This document shows, one piece after another, positions 1 to 15,000 of a stretch of DNA of 64,000 nucleotides (the first letter of the stretch is position 1; each line of letters begins with the position of its first letter). Source of the stretch: Trichoplusia ni (Eukaryota > Arthropoda > Insecta > Lepidoptera > Noctuidae); contig NC_039482.1 of the NCBI RefSeq assembly GCF_003590095.1, forward strand, positions 16,757,657 to 16,821,656. The letters are read 5' to 3'. The notes below the pieces were generated by a model. It saw only the letters and a list, made by a program, of their open reading frames with translations, did not search any database and was not told the DNA's origin. A program made the translations under genes and the position numbers.

Positions 1-429
1 TTCAATACTTCAAAAATCAGAAGGATTTTAATTTAGTAATTTAATTTTATCTTCTGCATTCGCAAAGTTTATTCTGATATAGATAACCTCACCTTATCCA
101 AAATACGTATCAAAGCTAGATCATATTACTTATAGCACGTACTGCATATAATACAGTATACATATATGTACGAAAGAGAACAGTACAATTACAAGCGTCC
201 AACGTTGAATTAAATTTGTTCGTGCATTTTACAGAGACTGTGACGTCACAATTGGAATTCCTCAAAGGATCCTTACACATGTCGATGGGGAGGCTATTCA
301 CGAAATTGGGAATATGACTGCTTGTGTCGGATTTTTTTTCTCTTAAAAATGAATTGGAGGTCATGTTTTGGTGTTAAATTTTAATGGAGTGATGAAGTGA
401 TTGCATGGTATGTAATTTTTTGGTGTAAG

Positions 430-600
430 TCAGTTGAATGCACGGATAGTGGTGTAGGTCACCCCGGAAAACCCGCTGGGCACAACGTGTCGCGGTTTCG
501 ATCCCCGCATTTGTGTGATTCGCGATTGTTTGTTCTGAAACTCGTAGTCTTTGTGCATGTGATTTAAACGCTTGAGAAGCCCCCTTCACAAAGAATTAAG
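430..600 (+). mobile_element. tRNA-derived SINE, diverged partial copy
   Basis: A pol III box-B-like motif (ggtttcgatcccc near 493-506) is followed by a body containing 'gtctttgtgcatgt' (about 547-560). That 14-mer recurs exactly in a second copy near 20102, also downstream of a box-B motif. The arrangement of a tRNA-like head followed by an unrelated body is typical of lepidopteran SINEs. The head is degenerate and no clean tail or target-site duplication is visible, so this is an old copy. A short minus-strand open frame of 71 codons over it is a shadow of the repeat. Confidence 0.6.
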
Positions 601-3600
601 TTCGTTTTTTTAAAACAATTACACTTTCATAACATGTTATTGTCTGAATTTAATAAAACTTACTTTCAATGAAAGAGATTATGAGCTTAAAACCTCTCTT
701 TGAATGCCAGACGAATGCATAATACTAAAAAACTATTATTCGTTCTAGAACAAAGGAAATATGTACGAAATAGCAGATTTATACGAAAATAATCCAGAAA
801 ACTAATCCAACAATCAAATGTTGAAAACATAGAAATAAAACGCAAAACTTTACATTGCCATGTAGCACAAATTCTCTACGGGTCTCGACTCAAAGCAATT
901 TTGTATTGAAAACTACTCGTAGCGCGTCTACGCGGCTACGAGGACCGTAGCACTACGTGCCTCCAACTACATGCTACGAATTCACAACATGTAAAATACA
1001 GAAAATCTAAATGGTAATAGGTATTTTGGATATAAAATGTATTATACTGTTGAGTGAAATTGTATAAATTTTGACTGCATGGTACTAGTAGGAGTAGAAT
1101 GGGATGTTTTTTTTGTAGGCAACTTTTAAGAGATCCGAGAAATTTAAAATAGCACTTCTGTATAAACTTTGTAGATGTTCTGAATTCGAGGTTCTTTTTG
1201 CAAAAAGACTGGCTCGCTTGAGCCGTCGAACAAGCTGTTCTAAATTGAGCTGCTCAGGTGTATTGTGTGTTTAGCTGATTTTTGCTTTGCGAGCGTTTTA
1301 TTCTAACTGTATGCGGTGCGGTGAATTCTGAAATATTCTACAAATAGTTTACGAAAGCATTTGCATACGTTTTAAGCTACGTTAGTTGAATATTTTGGTT
1401 TCAAGGATTAATTATATATTTATAGACATGAAGATTACTTATTTTTACTTAATATGACAAAATAACTTAATACTTCTGTAGTAGAAAGTAAAGCAGTAGA
1501 CTATTCACGTACCACCATAAATATACTTGTTTAAAATGCAAAACCTTCGTCGTTTATCGACAAACGAACTTGGCAGTATAAACGGTCGATTTTTCCTTTC
1601 ACGAACACAAGTAAATCATTCGCCAAATTAAACGAGCCTCCAAAACGAGCCGACGGAAAAAATAAATGGTTTAAGGTTCCGTTTGAGAATGCCTCACTAG
1701 CCCTTGCATTATAGCCCTGGTACCACTATTTTGTCCCTGGACATTTTACCAATATCCTCGCCATCCTCAGTATAAACAGATTATGCAATTTCCACTGCCG
1801 TAGGATACGCTATGATGGTTTTAAGAATAGCAATATTCAGAAGCCTTTTTCGACATTCATGAAATTCTGAAACAATTTTTGAAAACATACACTTATGCAT
1901 AAAACTGAATTTTATATGAAATTGCAGTCATACTTAGTAATCTATCAGGATTGTTATAAATGAAATAGCCCATACTGTGTAGTGAAGCTTTTTGTTTTAA
2001 AAAATAACGATTGCTTCACAAAAACAAAATTCCATACACATCGAAAGTATTTTTGAGACAATTTTTTTTACCTACTACAATAAAAGTGACCTATTTATCC
2101 ATATATAGCTATTTATTTAAATCAAACTCTACATTATTATCATTAGAAGGTAAAAAAGTAGAATAACAAATACGAAATTCAGTCATTTCATATTTCTCCC
2201 TCGCCAAAGTCAAGAACCCGTGTGCAAAGCAAGACTCGTGCTTACCCGAAATGTTTTCCGTCCCTCACTTAGAATTCCGCGGCGTCACTGTGCGCGGCAT
2301 TAGCCTCCCAGTGGCACTAACTTCACAAGAACTCAGATTTTTATCAGTTAAAAGAATACCGTCGCTCCAGGGATGACTCTGTTACATCATGTTACCTTTT
2401 TAACCTACTTTACCTGGTATACTTTAACGAAACTCAACAACGGCGAAAGTTAAGTTTGAAAGTGTGTCGAGCTAATTTCGACCTTAATGTGAAGAGTTAT
2501 GTTAGTAATAGGTGTTTAAGAGTTGGGATATTTTGTTATAAAAACGTTTATTAGGTTACTGAAAATCATCAATGGTAAAATATTACAATGTTTTATATAT
2601 AAACTTTCGTGATGATGATTCATTATTCTATTATGCAGCGACACTCAAGCGTAATTTGATCGGGATTGCCTTACTAGTTTGACTAGTTTCGGACTTAGTC
2701 GGAGACCTTAATCATGGGTTGACGCTTTGATGGGGTTGGGATTCAAACTGGGCGGACTTTTAAGCATTTCAATGCTTAGTTTAACTTGGTTATATATCAA
2801 TACTACAAGAAATAAGACATAATTGCTTTCCCATAAATTAAATAAAAGCTTAGACTAGTAATGCGGTAAGAGACCATGATGATCGTAACTTATTGATACC
2901 TTAAAAGCCAAGGTATTTTCTCGACACCAAATAAACGCCATACATTTTCCACCTTCAAAAACAATAAAACAAGTACAAAAAAACTACGTTTATTTATTAT
3001 ATTACCACTATAATACTTTTAAAATAGATTTAAATTGCTTAAAGAAGATATCAAACAAATAGAATAAACATTTAAAGAGTTAACATATCTTCAAAGAAAC
3101 TCGCACACTCACTGGAGTACATTATGTAGGATAGATACAGCAGTTGGCAACCCTATTGTAACAGTATTCTACGTATCATAAAATTGAATGTGTGTTGCCA
3201 TCGCATGAACTACCTGTTTAGACTCAAGTGTACTCAAGTACGATCGAATTGTTATAATACCTACTCAGTTGTTGCTCCGATGTTCACGTTGAGAATTGAA
3301 TTTACTTTATATGTCTACATGGTGATGAAGACTTAAGGCTAACATAAGTTTTAATGAAAAAATCGTTAGGAATGTTTTAGTTTGTTTTAGACGTTTTTAG
3401 GGTCTTATTGTTTTGGTTGTTATTCAGATAATTTTCGGTGCTTATTATCAAGGTGAATATTTTAGCACGTATTGAAGAACGAGGCCAGCACTCAAAACTG
3501 GCTTAAAAACAATGTTTAACAGAAATAATTTTATTTTTCAAAGAAAAACAATTATAATCACATTAAACAAATTACTCAATCCACAAAACCCTTAAAATCC

Positions 3601-6600
3601 ATATTCAATAGCCTTTTAAATATGAATAAAAATCTAAATAGTTAAGTTCGGCTTTGTTCGGCTCACGTCGGCTTACTTCGGATCATCTCGCTTCAGCTCA
3701 TTGAATTTCATATGCGTACATTAACTGGGGGCTTACAACTACCCTTTCCGGATATTGGGAAGTGTACAGTCAAGTTCAAAAACATAACTTATTAGGCCTT
3801 AATTGTAATATAGCAAAGTCGAAAGTTTTGGGCGAAAATATTGGGAAAGAGTGTACTAATGTAATGATCATTTAAAAAGTGACTCTTAAACATAAAATCT
3901 TAAGGTTTATTTTTTTGTGTAGCGTACATAGTTTAAACGAAGCAAAATATGCCTACTTTACCTGCTTTACTGTTACCTGACTACCGTACCACAGCAAGTT
4001 TCTTCAACGATTCAAGAAAAATGATTAAACAAAAACAACAAGAAGGCAAAGAGAATATTTGATCGGATTAACCCCCCGACTGTACTCGCCCTATGAATGT
4101 AGTTAGAAGTTATAATTGTTGAATTAATTGGTGATTTGGAAGTCCATGTTATCAATTAATATTATTTTAGTGCCACAAAAGTACTTATAGAGTTCTGTAA
4201 CGAGTTTATAACCGCAAATATACAGACCAAGAGTAGATTTGAGAATGGAAGTTATTTTTAACGGTCCAGCAATTACCTGGAATTGGAATATGGAAGATAA
4301 TTGGTAGGTTATTTATAGGTATTTTCGTCCCAACGATCGTCGATACGCTACGGAGTATTTTTAAAGATTTTATGGTGATGTTTTGTTTTGTATAAATACG
4401 ATTTCAATGAACTGATTGTGGAGGTTCTTTTATAAATATTTTTTTAAACAACGAAATGATTAAACCGACTTCAAATAAAAAACAATGGAGCGAATTTTGA
4501 TATTTTTTATGTTACTTAATTCCAGCTATTTCACGTTAAATTTTATTGAAAAAAAATTAAAAAATACGGTTCTTCCAGTCCGGTAGTCTGAGCGAACAAA
4601 TACTTCCTCTATTCGAAGACGTTTGATAAAACGTACATATTAAGTAATTTTTATATCTAACGAAAAGAATTAAACTAAACGTCCTTAATAATTCACAAAA
4701 TAATTGCGAGAAGGAATAAATTACAAAATATTTATTGAGATTGCTTTCATCCAACGCATAAACATTATATCCAAGTCAAAAAAAAAACTATGAGCGAATA
4801 GCGAAGTATTTCAAATCTAAATTAAATTAAACTAACGCCACTAAAACAATATCTATGTATATTTCAAACAAATTGCTTCATTCATTCACAACGAATATTT
4901 GACGCTTTTGTGACGCTAACTGACGGGCACTGATTAATGTTACAACAACACAAAGAGAAACCGTCTCTAAGCACATCGAAATACAACTTATAACCCCTTG
5001 AACTTGCACAAATAAAATAAGACTCCTTATAACTTTACTGAATTATGGCCTTTGTATTGATAGATTTAAAGGTGATAATTCTGTAGTCGTTGGAGTAAGA
5101 AAGCATAATGTTCAGTAAGAGTCGAGGTTTGATTTATTTCGAAGGTATTGGCCTATTGTTACCTGTGACTTTCCCGGGGGGACACCATTGTGGCAGCGCT
5201 CTATTAAACAAGTAGTTTCTGAGCGATAACATTTTGAAAGATGGTTGGAATCAAAAGGAATCGAGAAAAAAGAATTTATATTGGGAGTATTGATACCTTT
5301 TTGTTTACTTCTTTATAAAGATATCTTTGTAGCTTGAGATACAGTTTTCAACTCGATCTTTAGCTGTAAATTGTATTGAAGTTTGCTGACGTATTTTTAA
5401 ATTCAATTCGTGGTAGTGGCTGAGACGTTTAAGATTCGTATTTGATACCCACTATGCTTAAAGAGGCGAACGGGATTTATTTTTTTGAAAGCTCTATTAC
5501 TAAATGTAACGTAAAGAAAACTGCTATCGAACATATAATACTATCGAAATTATTTTCAGTAAACAAGCTCTACATTGCGAAATTAAGATGAGATTTAACC
5601 ATTCCACTGTCTCATTATTTGTCTGAACTAACATGAAAGAAATAAAGTATTTAAGCATTCGTTCAAATGAAACGACCGTTAACTTCTTGTAACAAGATCC
5701 AGTGTAACCCTGAAACTATACTGTGCCTGTCGCCAATGACTACGTTTGGCGTATAGATGTTGGCGAACAAAAGTGTAAGTAATGTATGTATGAAAATGAA
5801 TGAAAATTGTATTAATATACCCCGCTCTTCCAGCTCGGCGGTGCTTATGGTTGGAACTCTACAAAACCACCTTTACGATTCATAGAAATTGAAAAGCCTT
5901 TAATTCCAAACGTATTGTTACAACAAATCGATTGTCAAAACAATGTTTGTGTATATTTAGCCGGGACCCTCATATATCAGCTTGACACGATACTAACATT
6001 CATTATTTTGACTCCGTTCATTCAATTTGTCGCAGACACGTGACTTGACGTTCTTATGTTTTATGATAATAAAGGTTTCATATTTTCTCGACTTGCAGAA
6101 ATATTAAGTAATGTTTCAGCTGGCTTATGTTTTGTCAGTTTTGGTATAACGGCATGGTTTTTTGGAAATAAATGTACAAGATGTTGGATCAATGTTTTAG
6201 ATTACGACTGGTGCTATCCAGGAGTCTCTAAGTACTTAAACATGGGTGAGTAAGAAGTCTTACGCCCAAAACAAAACTGACTCTTTCTTTGTTGTCACAA
6301 TGTCATGTACCCTTGATAATAAAGTTCTTGTTAAATATTTATTTAAAACAATTTTCCTAAAGATTTTGACACTCCAAATATCAACTCTACAAAATTAAAT
6401 GACAGCTTGATTTATTTAAAATAAAGTTGACACATTGAATTCTGTTAACATGTCACACGAATTTTGATAAAATACAAAGGTGATTTATTTTTAAGTGAGT
6501 GCCAAGAAAAGCTTACTTTAACATTAAATTTATAAGGCTTATAACACAAAAAGTTTTTGCTAAAAATAAATCAAAAGTTACCTTTAAATTGATAAGACTG

Positions 6601-8630
6601 TCTATGCTTAAAAAAACTACTAGTTTAGGCTGTATGGGTCACTAATTGATGGTTTTCTACCAGATAAGCAAAACTTATTACATACAATGTTGATTCAAAA
6701 AACAGTTTTTTTTACGACCACCACGATTATTTATTCTGAAGCACAAGAAACAGCTCTAATGATACCTATTTATAAAGTACATAAAAACACGAGTAAAGAA
6801 ACTCACCCTAAGAAAAAGTCTTAAACCAAAAATCTGTTCCACAAATCCAATATTCCCAGCATTCCATCGATAATGTTCTTACAAAAACGTTGTAACATTC
6901 AAAAGACATGACGGCAAAAAATTTGGACCTTCCGAAAGCGTTTTACACAGGCGCCTTTCTATTTTTTCAATTTATCATTCGACCCAAAGGTCCATTTTTA
7001 TCTTGCTAGTTACATCATTACCTCGGAATTATTTTCCTCTCCCGTTAGACGTGGTCGTGGGATCACGTACGAATAGTTGCTTAGAGATGGAAGGAAACGA
7101 CTCGCCTTGAGCCTGCGATCTAAAACAATTCTGGATTGCTCCGTGACCGACGTCGGTAATGTCGGAGCTAGGATTCAGGTTTCGTCAGCTGATGAAATAT
7201 TTGTACTGATCTAAAATTTAAAGTTAAGTAAACTGTGGCTACACACGGAGTTCACAAATTATTGCTTTTCATCTCATTTACCTGGACTGAGTTACATAGT
7301 CGATTGAATTATTCAATCTTGAAAAACATTATGTAACTACTTTTAAATAAAACGGCTACTCATTTGTAAGTAATAAAACAAAATCAAATGAATTCAATTC
7401 CATCTCCCAATAGTTTTAAAGCCATCACTAAAACCTACTGTATCAAAAGAAAACCTTAAAAATAATGTTGTAATTAAATTCAATCTTGTACCATTAAGAA
7501 ATCGAATGGTCCATCCCTATCTTAAGAAATCTATCTTAAGGGCAAATTAAATTACTCGATCCAGAAAGCATCGAGAAATTTGGACGAAACATCTTTAGCT
7601 GTTAGTAGACTGTACGTGTGCTAGAAATGGGGCAAATAAATTGTAGCATTTGTTTTGATGGCGTTTGAAAGGGAGTGAGGGCTCGGGATAAATCGTGGCC
7701 GAATCGTAATGTTCTGTCTCGAATTTCTTTAAAACGTTTTTAATGTGAAGGTATGTTTTTAAACATGATATCTGCGTATAATTTGAAAGTATCTTCCAAA
7801 AACCAGATTAAGAATTGATTGATAAATTAAAATTAAAGATTTATTAATGATGATACCGTCGCACAATGTGAAAGTATCTTCTAGAAACCTGTTTAAGAAT
7901 TGATTAGTTCAATATAAAGTTAATCTTATTTTGGTAGTAAACATCATGCCAAACGAAAAAAAAATACAACGAAGTGACGAGAGCTATCAAGTATTACGTC
8001 TATATTTTACGTAGCCTCCTAAAAAGGCTTCATGCTTAGAAAATAAATTTTATAGAAAACACTTTTTAAAACATTTCATCCAGTTACTGAAGCTTTTCAA
8101 ATAAAAAGGCTTTCGTTACTAAGGAACCCTGAATACCGCGAACATGAAAACGTGTTATAAAAAGTCACGTAGTCACGCCTCCTATCTACAAATCCACGCA
8201 TCGATTTTAGCGAAGGCTAAACTGTTTCTAAGCAACGTAATAAGCAGGTATCTTATATGTTGTACCGTGGGTTGATGCGGTATAATCTAAACGTGATATC
8301 TTTGGTGCCAAGATAAGTTGGAAAAGTCATGTTATGGAAGCAAAATATTAATTTTGTAAGAAAAAAATTGTTGCCTTGTCTGCCAAGGGTAGGTAGAATA
8401 GTCGATTTAAAATTTAAATTTAATATATGTATGTATGACAGAATATTTACAGAAAACAGAGGGGGTTCTGGTCTGAAAAAAGAAATTGAAAAAAATGTTT
8501 TGTATTTAAATTTGGCAATGTTACGTTAAGTTTTACTTTAGATCCTGGCAATTAAATTAAACAAATATCTCAATCTTGATAAAACCAAAATTATTTCTTA
8601 GATAAATGCTAAAAATAACTATTTTCCAAC
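601..8630. other. Non-coding stretch, no recognisable gene
   Basis: AT-rich sequence with many stops in all frames. Open frames here are at most about 66 codons, AT-driven and without recognisable domains. Local features are a GC-rich patch at 900-975 built on repeated 'ctacg' words, an imperfect series of 'ttcggct' words at about 3645-3690, and a 12-bp palindrome (accgacgtcggt) at 7146-7157. I see no exon with convincing splice sites. Confidence 0.6.
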
Positions 8631-8635
8631 TATCA

Positions 8636-8800
8636 TGATGCATCATCATCGGCCTAGCTTTTTCCCAACTATGTTGAAGTAGGCTACCAGTCTAACCAGA
8701 TTCAGCTAAGTACCAGTGTTTTACAAGGAGCGACGGCCTATCTGACCTCTTTACCCAGTTACCTGGGCAACACGATACCCCTTGGTTATACTTCCAACTA
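8636..8800 (-). mobile_element. Lepidopteran non-LTR (RTE-like) 3' fragment
   Basis: On the plus strand this begins 'gcatcatcatcggcctagc' and continues through 'cccaactatgttgaagtag', 'gtaccagtgttttacaagg' and 'ttacctgggcaacacgatac'. I recognise this word order as a very common lepidopteran dispersed repeat. Read on the minus strand it ends in GATGATGATG, as expected for the 3' tail of an RTE-type element. It is 5'-truncated and contains no open frame. Family assignment is from memory. Confidence 0.6.
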
Positions 8801-8869
8801 CCATGATTATTAAATTAAATACTAGTACTAAGTAGTACGTGGTTTATTTAGAAAGCATGTTGTAAAACG

Positions 8870-9020
8870 CAGCATTTGTCGGGCAGTGCGTCGTGTTGGT
8901 CGCGTCGGTCGTGTTGGCGCGAGCACGCGCACGCCGCGTTTGATTATGCTAATGCATGTTTGTGCACGTGCCGTGTCGCTGCGAATACAAGCATTTAGAA
9001 CGGCGTGACGTCATTTTATA
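8870..9020. promoter_or_regulatory. GC-rich island with CRE and E-box motifs
   Basis: This patch is much richer in GC and CpG than its flanks, including runs of 'cgtcgtgttggtcgcg' and 'gcacgcgcacgccgcg'. It contains an E-box CACGTG (8965-8970), a TAAT-containing 'tatgctaatgcat' motif just upstream, and a perfect CRE/ATF palindrome TGACGTCA (9006-9013). This could be a conserved enhancer or a CpG-rich repeat remnant; the sequence alone does not decide. Confidence 0.3.
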
Positions 9021-12000
9021 GTGCTGTGATTATAATGTAATGTTGATTTCGATTTAACGTTTTGAGATGTTTGGTTCTGAAGCTTGATAAAAGTTATGTT
9101 AGCCATAGTGGGTTAGCCACAGTACGTTTCAGGAACATTTATAAACTTTATTAAAATTATTTTATTTATATATTATACTGTAGAAGAAATATTTAATTTA
9201 TTAATCAATGACTTACAAGCAAATGAACATAATCGAACATAGTTATTAAACTATTTTTATCGAATACTAAACCTATTCTGTACTGGTCTTCATACACTAG
9301 TTCATTTTAAATAAATAACGCTTAAATCCACCACTCAAGAACAAAACTTCAATATTGCAAATGACAACATAAAAGAAACACAAAGAAAAAGAATATAATA
9401 CAAATTCACAACAAATCCTACATTCACAAAATTGTATTTTCTTTACAAAACGAAAGAACGGAGGCAAACTAACTGGAATATCCCAAAATTCATGGAGTAA
9501 GGCTTAAAATTCCCAGCAATTTCGTTCAAGTGTTTCAAAGAAAACCTTATTATTGAGGGTACGAAAAATTCGGAACAATAATTCTCAATACATTATAAGT
9601 ATCTTAGAAATTTCCCTTTGAAAATAATGTAATCATATCGATACATTTGTTTGTCGTAATGAAATTCCGGAGTTTGCGCTTCAGATAAATTTGGGATGTG
9701 GGCCTTGCTCCGAATATGTTTATATTCTTACAAAATGACACTCGGTAGACATGAGGCATATGAGAGTAATTTATGTAAAATAAGATGGACAAAGGGTAGT
9801 AGATAAAGTGTCGCGTAATGAACAGTGAGCAGTATTGAAAAAAAAAATAGTTCTTATCTTAAAGTGTTATCGTGCGTATTGAAACAAATTAAAAATATAT
9901 ATATAAGAATAAAGTAACAGTCAAATCACTGATTGGTCATTGACGAGAAATGTATCATTTGATCCAATTCGCCCCTTACATACTTACTTCAACTTAGATA
10001 ATTCACATTTCGTAATATACTTTTAAGCTAGTTTTCTACGAACGGATTACGAGATACTGGATAAAAGGACGAGCATTTTTATACTCTGAAAATAAAAACT
10101 ACATGTAAAAGCTAGTTCCTACATTTTATTCATTAACTATAGCATCATTATTTCAATTGTCTACCTACTTATGTAGTTCAAACATTAGTTAAGGAGTTGG
10201 GTGTTTAGATTAGTTAAGTGAGTAAAACAAACATTTTTCAGAAACTTGTTCGATTCCTTTGCAGCTTTGTCGGCCCGCAGGCACGAGGCGGTAATACTGA
10301 GCTGAGTGGTACAAAATTGGCCTAAATTTTTAGTCCTTCAATCCTGATGGAGTCCGTCGATCAGGCCTGGGAAGCACTTAACCCGATTTTCTTTAGTACG
10401 ATTCCTGGTCGAAAATCTTTAGCAAATCCATCGATGTGAAATCAATAGTGCGAGTCGGAAATGATTCGATTCACATTTGCCGTATCCTAGTAAAGTCGCA
10501 CAAATATTCGTGTGGCGAGGCGCCCTTTGGGTTTGCAGGTCAGCTTAAAGCGTAAACTTAAGCGATAAAAATATGATTTTATTTTCTCATGTGAAACTAG
10601 AAACGTTTATCGAGCTGAACAAGATATCTGGTAACTCAGGGAGCCCTTATTAATGTTTTTGGTGTACTCGGGTTTATACAATGAAATGAAGAGGGTTTTT
10701 TTGTTTTTATAGCCCGATAAAGCACTTAAAACCTGGGTTCAGGATAACAGATATTTTTATTTTTGAGATTGAGTTTAATAAAAATCTTACCCATGAAGTC
10801 TTGAGTTGCACAGCGAAAGTCATGATCACAATTATTTTGCATACAATTTAATAAAAAAAAAATATTCCTCATAATTTCTGAAATGAGCACTCAATAAAAG
10901 CTTCGATCAGGATGACCGCCCAGTTTCAGCATGTCAAATGTATCGCTCGCTTGTTCCCGGTGCTCGGCGTCACGGCGTCCCGGCAATGCGATTACTGCTA
11001 GGTCCCGCCGTGTCCGGTCCTCACCAATCTAATTTTTCACTCACCTCCTATATCCAGGATTAGAGCATCGATATTTCGTTAGCTCAAAGTTAATCCGTTG
11101 GTTATTGGGGCATGCAACTTAGCTTCAAGCATTTCTATGACTTCAGCTTTGAGTTTCATGTTCGGTACTTCACGACGACTGTTACGATAAGTTTTGTTGA
11201 TACAAGGTTTTGTGTGTAATATTGCCTGAGAACTTCAGTGAACTACGTTTATGTACGTTCATTTTTAGAAACCGATTGATTTTATTTTTCGAATATGCAG
11301 CAATTCTCAACACAAGCCCAATTTATAGCTTTAAATATTACACCACTTGAGAAAAATGAAACACAAAGCAATCAACAATCGTCTTACCAATAACTTCAAA
11401 TGAAACAAAAGATTGCAGACCATTTGTTCCTAGAACCCGCCTCTATCAGAATACAAACACAAAAGAAACTAGAAGCAAGTGTAATGGAGACAGATAGTCT
11501 GAATACATTCGTTATTCATCTGCGTACTGCCATTAACTCAGTCATTTCTAGATTAAAAAGTATATGAGCCACCACGAATATAGCATTCAACAAATATTAC
11601 GATAGAAATACTTGAGTAAATACCAGTATATATCTTACAGTAGATTAAATAACTGTGATTTATTACGTGAGTCGAATGTATAAGGAATAAATAGTGGGGG
11701 ACGAAGCCCGAATACATAATAAGGTGCGCGTTGTACGAAAGAAAAAAAATTAAATTATCAAGAGGCCGTGTCAGTGGAACTCTGGACAAAGTTGAGGTAA
11801 GTACTTTTTGGGACCAGATCTTGTTTGGCATTTGTTTATTTTTATTTGGAAAATTCGGAGGAACTGAATTTCAATTTATATAGTGAGTGAAAGTTTTGGA
11901 TTGGTTTTATTTATGGTGTCATACCAAACTATTTTGTTTATAAATAGAAAAGTAAAGACATGATTTTGAATAAGGGACAATCATAGATTAAGGAAATTAA

Positions 12001-15000
12001 ATATCTATTTGAACTTTCTTCAAAATGTGTACCTGTCTGACTGAAGAAACGGATATTTTCAGAATAAATATGTCCATTACTGTAAAACCTTATGCACGAC
12101 GTTAAAATTGCGTCCTCGTCCATTTAAAACAGAGACAATGTCGTGCGCAACATTTTTACTTTCCATGCACAAGCGCCGGCTAACAGGTCACAATTCACTG
12201 TAAGTGGTAATTCCAGTGAGCACCGCAATTTACCTGTCCGATACAAACTGCTTCGTCATGCCAACCCTACAATCAGGTGCTCTGGACCTCCATCAAAAAT
12301 GATTTTATGCGGAAAATAAGCCAAAATTTTCCATCCTTTTGCTTTCAGACTGATTTTGACACTGAACATTTTTTTATAGGAAGCGCTTCTGGCCGTAAAT
12401 CATAGGTTAGTTTACAACTGTAACCGAAGGTTTACGACGGCGGTGTATGGTTGACTATGAGGACTGAGGCTTGGATAGCCTTGATATGAGTTTGAGGTTA
12501 TTCATAGAGAAACGTTGCCAAACAACATAAAGCCTTTGTGTCGTGTAAACCTCCATGAAACAATTCTAGCATTTTGGCCGTAGTGAATAAAGATTATATT
12601 CGACGCTATACATGCTGGTCATAACTATGAAGTAGATCGTCCTCTGTTTTGGCAAAGAGGTCACACAGAAAAACATTGCATTAATTAAATTTAATGCCTA
12701 TCAAAGTTAATCATTTTTGATACAGTGTAGTTAACACCAACGGGAAATACGTTGGATTAACAGTGCTTTTAGCACAAAATCGTTGCAATCGTAACTCATA
12801 ATGCAACCGCGAAACACTGTTTATATAAATAATGCTGTATTCTTGCTAAGGTAGGTATTTGATATAGTAAGCAAATTTCATGTACGTATCATAAATCTAT
12901 AAAAACTTTTTGTAACTTTCTACCAACAAAGACAAAAAGTCACGCTGGCGGTCAGTTTCAGAGCTACCGCAGGAATACCAACTAGTACCCATACCTGCAG
13001 AGTAACAAACCTTTAACAAAGGGACCAACGTCATAACCATCAAAAAATTAGGTCAAGCATATTGTACGAAATACATAAATAGTTACAACCGTACCTTTTC
13101 ACAAAGAATTTTACTTTCCACCAGCAAGTACCAAAAACAAAACAAGGAAAAAGGGGATTTAACTCAAAAAAATCTCCGGTCTGCAAGCAACGTATTTCTT
13201 GGAGAACAAGCGGGCCGCACCTGAGAACAAATTACACCAATCCTCGGCGACAAATTACGCGATTACCCGAATAAATTACGGACTCACTTACCTCCGCGTA
13301 ATAGTTTAGTGGGGACCGACTACAATACATGGCCGTGTTATAATCATAACATACGTACTGTTATTGTTCTAGAGAACAAAGCTCGAGTACTTTTAGTTTG
13401 AAAAGTTTGTGTTGGAACGAACTTAGTTATGTTACCTAAACAAAACTCTGGGTACATGCAAAAAAGTGGAACTGGAACGGAAAGCATTTGAATATGGTAT
13501 TACGTGGACCAGTAACATTATTGAAAGGGAATTTTGTTTTTAGTTAACAACCAAGTCAATGTATTTATATATACCTTAAATGTCTCTATTCCAGAATAAT
13601 AATAAATTTAAAACTAAAATTTTTAAAAGCTGGAACTTAAAAAAAGCATCCTGTCAGTAAAATGTCTGTATCATTTAATGACATCTAGTAGAAGAAATAC
13701 AAAGGTATTCAATGGAAGTTCCTTCCACCGCATACACTATAAAAGTCTGTCTACATTTCTATTGCTAGACGGAATAGTTAAAGAATATAATAGAGTATTT
13801 CTCTTGCATATTTCTGTTGCAGTTATATCTCCGTTACCTTCAGACTTGGCTGGCGGCCATCTTGCATGAAGATGTTACTTCGAATGAATTTATGCTGCCC
13901 TTGAACTTGGTATTCCTAGCTACATTATAATAAAATAATTTTACTTTAATATGGTAGAGAGCTTTAAGAGTTAGAGGGATTTATTTAAAACTAAATTAGA
14001 GCTTAAGAATTTTGTTTCAGTTCAGAAACTAGGAGAAATAGTTATAGTAAAGATATTTTCAGCCGTGGTAAGACGCAAGACTGAAATTGATAACAAACTT
14101 AGAATACATATTAGATTTAATAATAACAAAAACTAATTGCTACACGATTCGTACCCCTATTAACGAACCCAGGTCTTCCATCCAATCGTTAAGCTAACCC
14201 ATCTAGAAAATTTAGAATTTAGACATCAAAGGGTATCAAAACTAGCCGATACTCCAATTACCGTCGATTGGTCAAAGTACCTACGATACCCACAGACTGG
14301 GTCACGTGACCTAAGTACACACTAGCGGGCTTCTATCGCACCACTAATTAAAACTTTGGAATGTTTTACGACGGTCATACATAAAAACAAAACGACCAGA
14401 GCTTGGGAAAGCACTAATACATTGGCAGAAATAAATATCAGATCATATAACAGATTATTCAGGTGCTAATATTTACGTTCACCAAGTTATTCGTGCGGTC
14501 ATTGTGAGCTTTAAGGTCGTTACATAAGGTTGGTATTCGATTAGTTTTGCGGTGAGGGATGATCGTCATTTTTATGGTGAACATTTATAGGTTCGCGGAA
14601 TCGCTCAGAGATATTGCCTTTGAATATTATATTTTACAGGTGGAAGCGGGATCCATGAAAATATTCATATTTTTATTTGATGTAATGCTTAATTTTGAAG
14701 TGGCGTGCCTGACGGGTTTGGTAAAGGTTTGAGCGTTTTACGTGTCTAGTTACTTCAGATTATTTTTATGATTATTGTAGTGGCACTTATTTAAGATTTC
14801 GACCAAAAAGTAAAGTATTTAATTTCGTGCTTTTATGAATATAATATATGAATACATTTTTAGAAAAGCACAAAGTAGCTAATTAGACTTCTTAAACTAA
14901 AATATTTCTTCATAAACTTAAATCCAAAAATAGCATCCCTAGTAAGGCACCAAGAACATCCAGGGTAGCATAAATAAACCCCATTAAACATCGTGATTGG

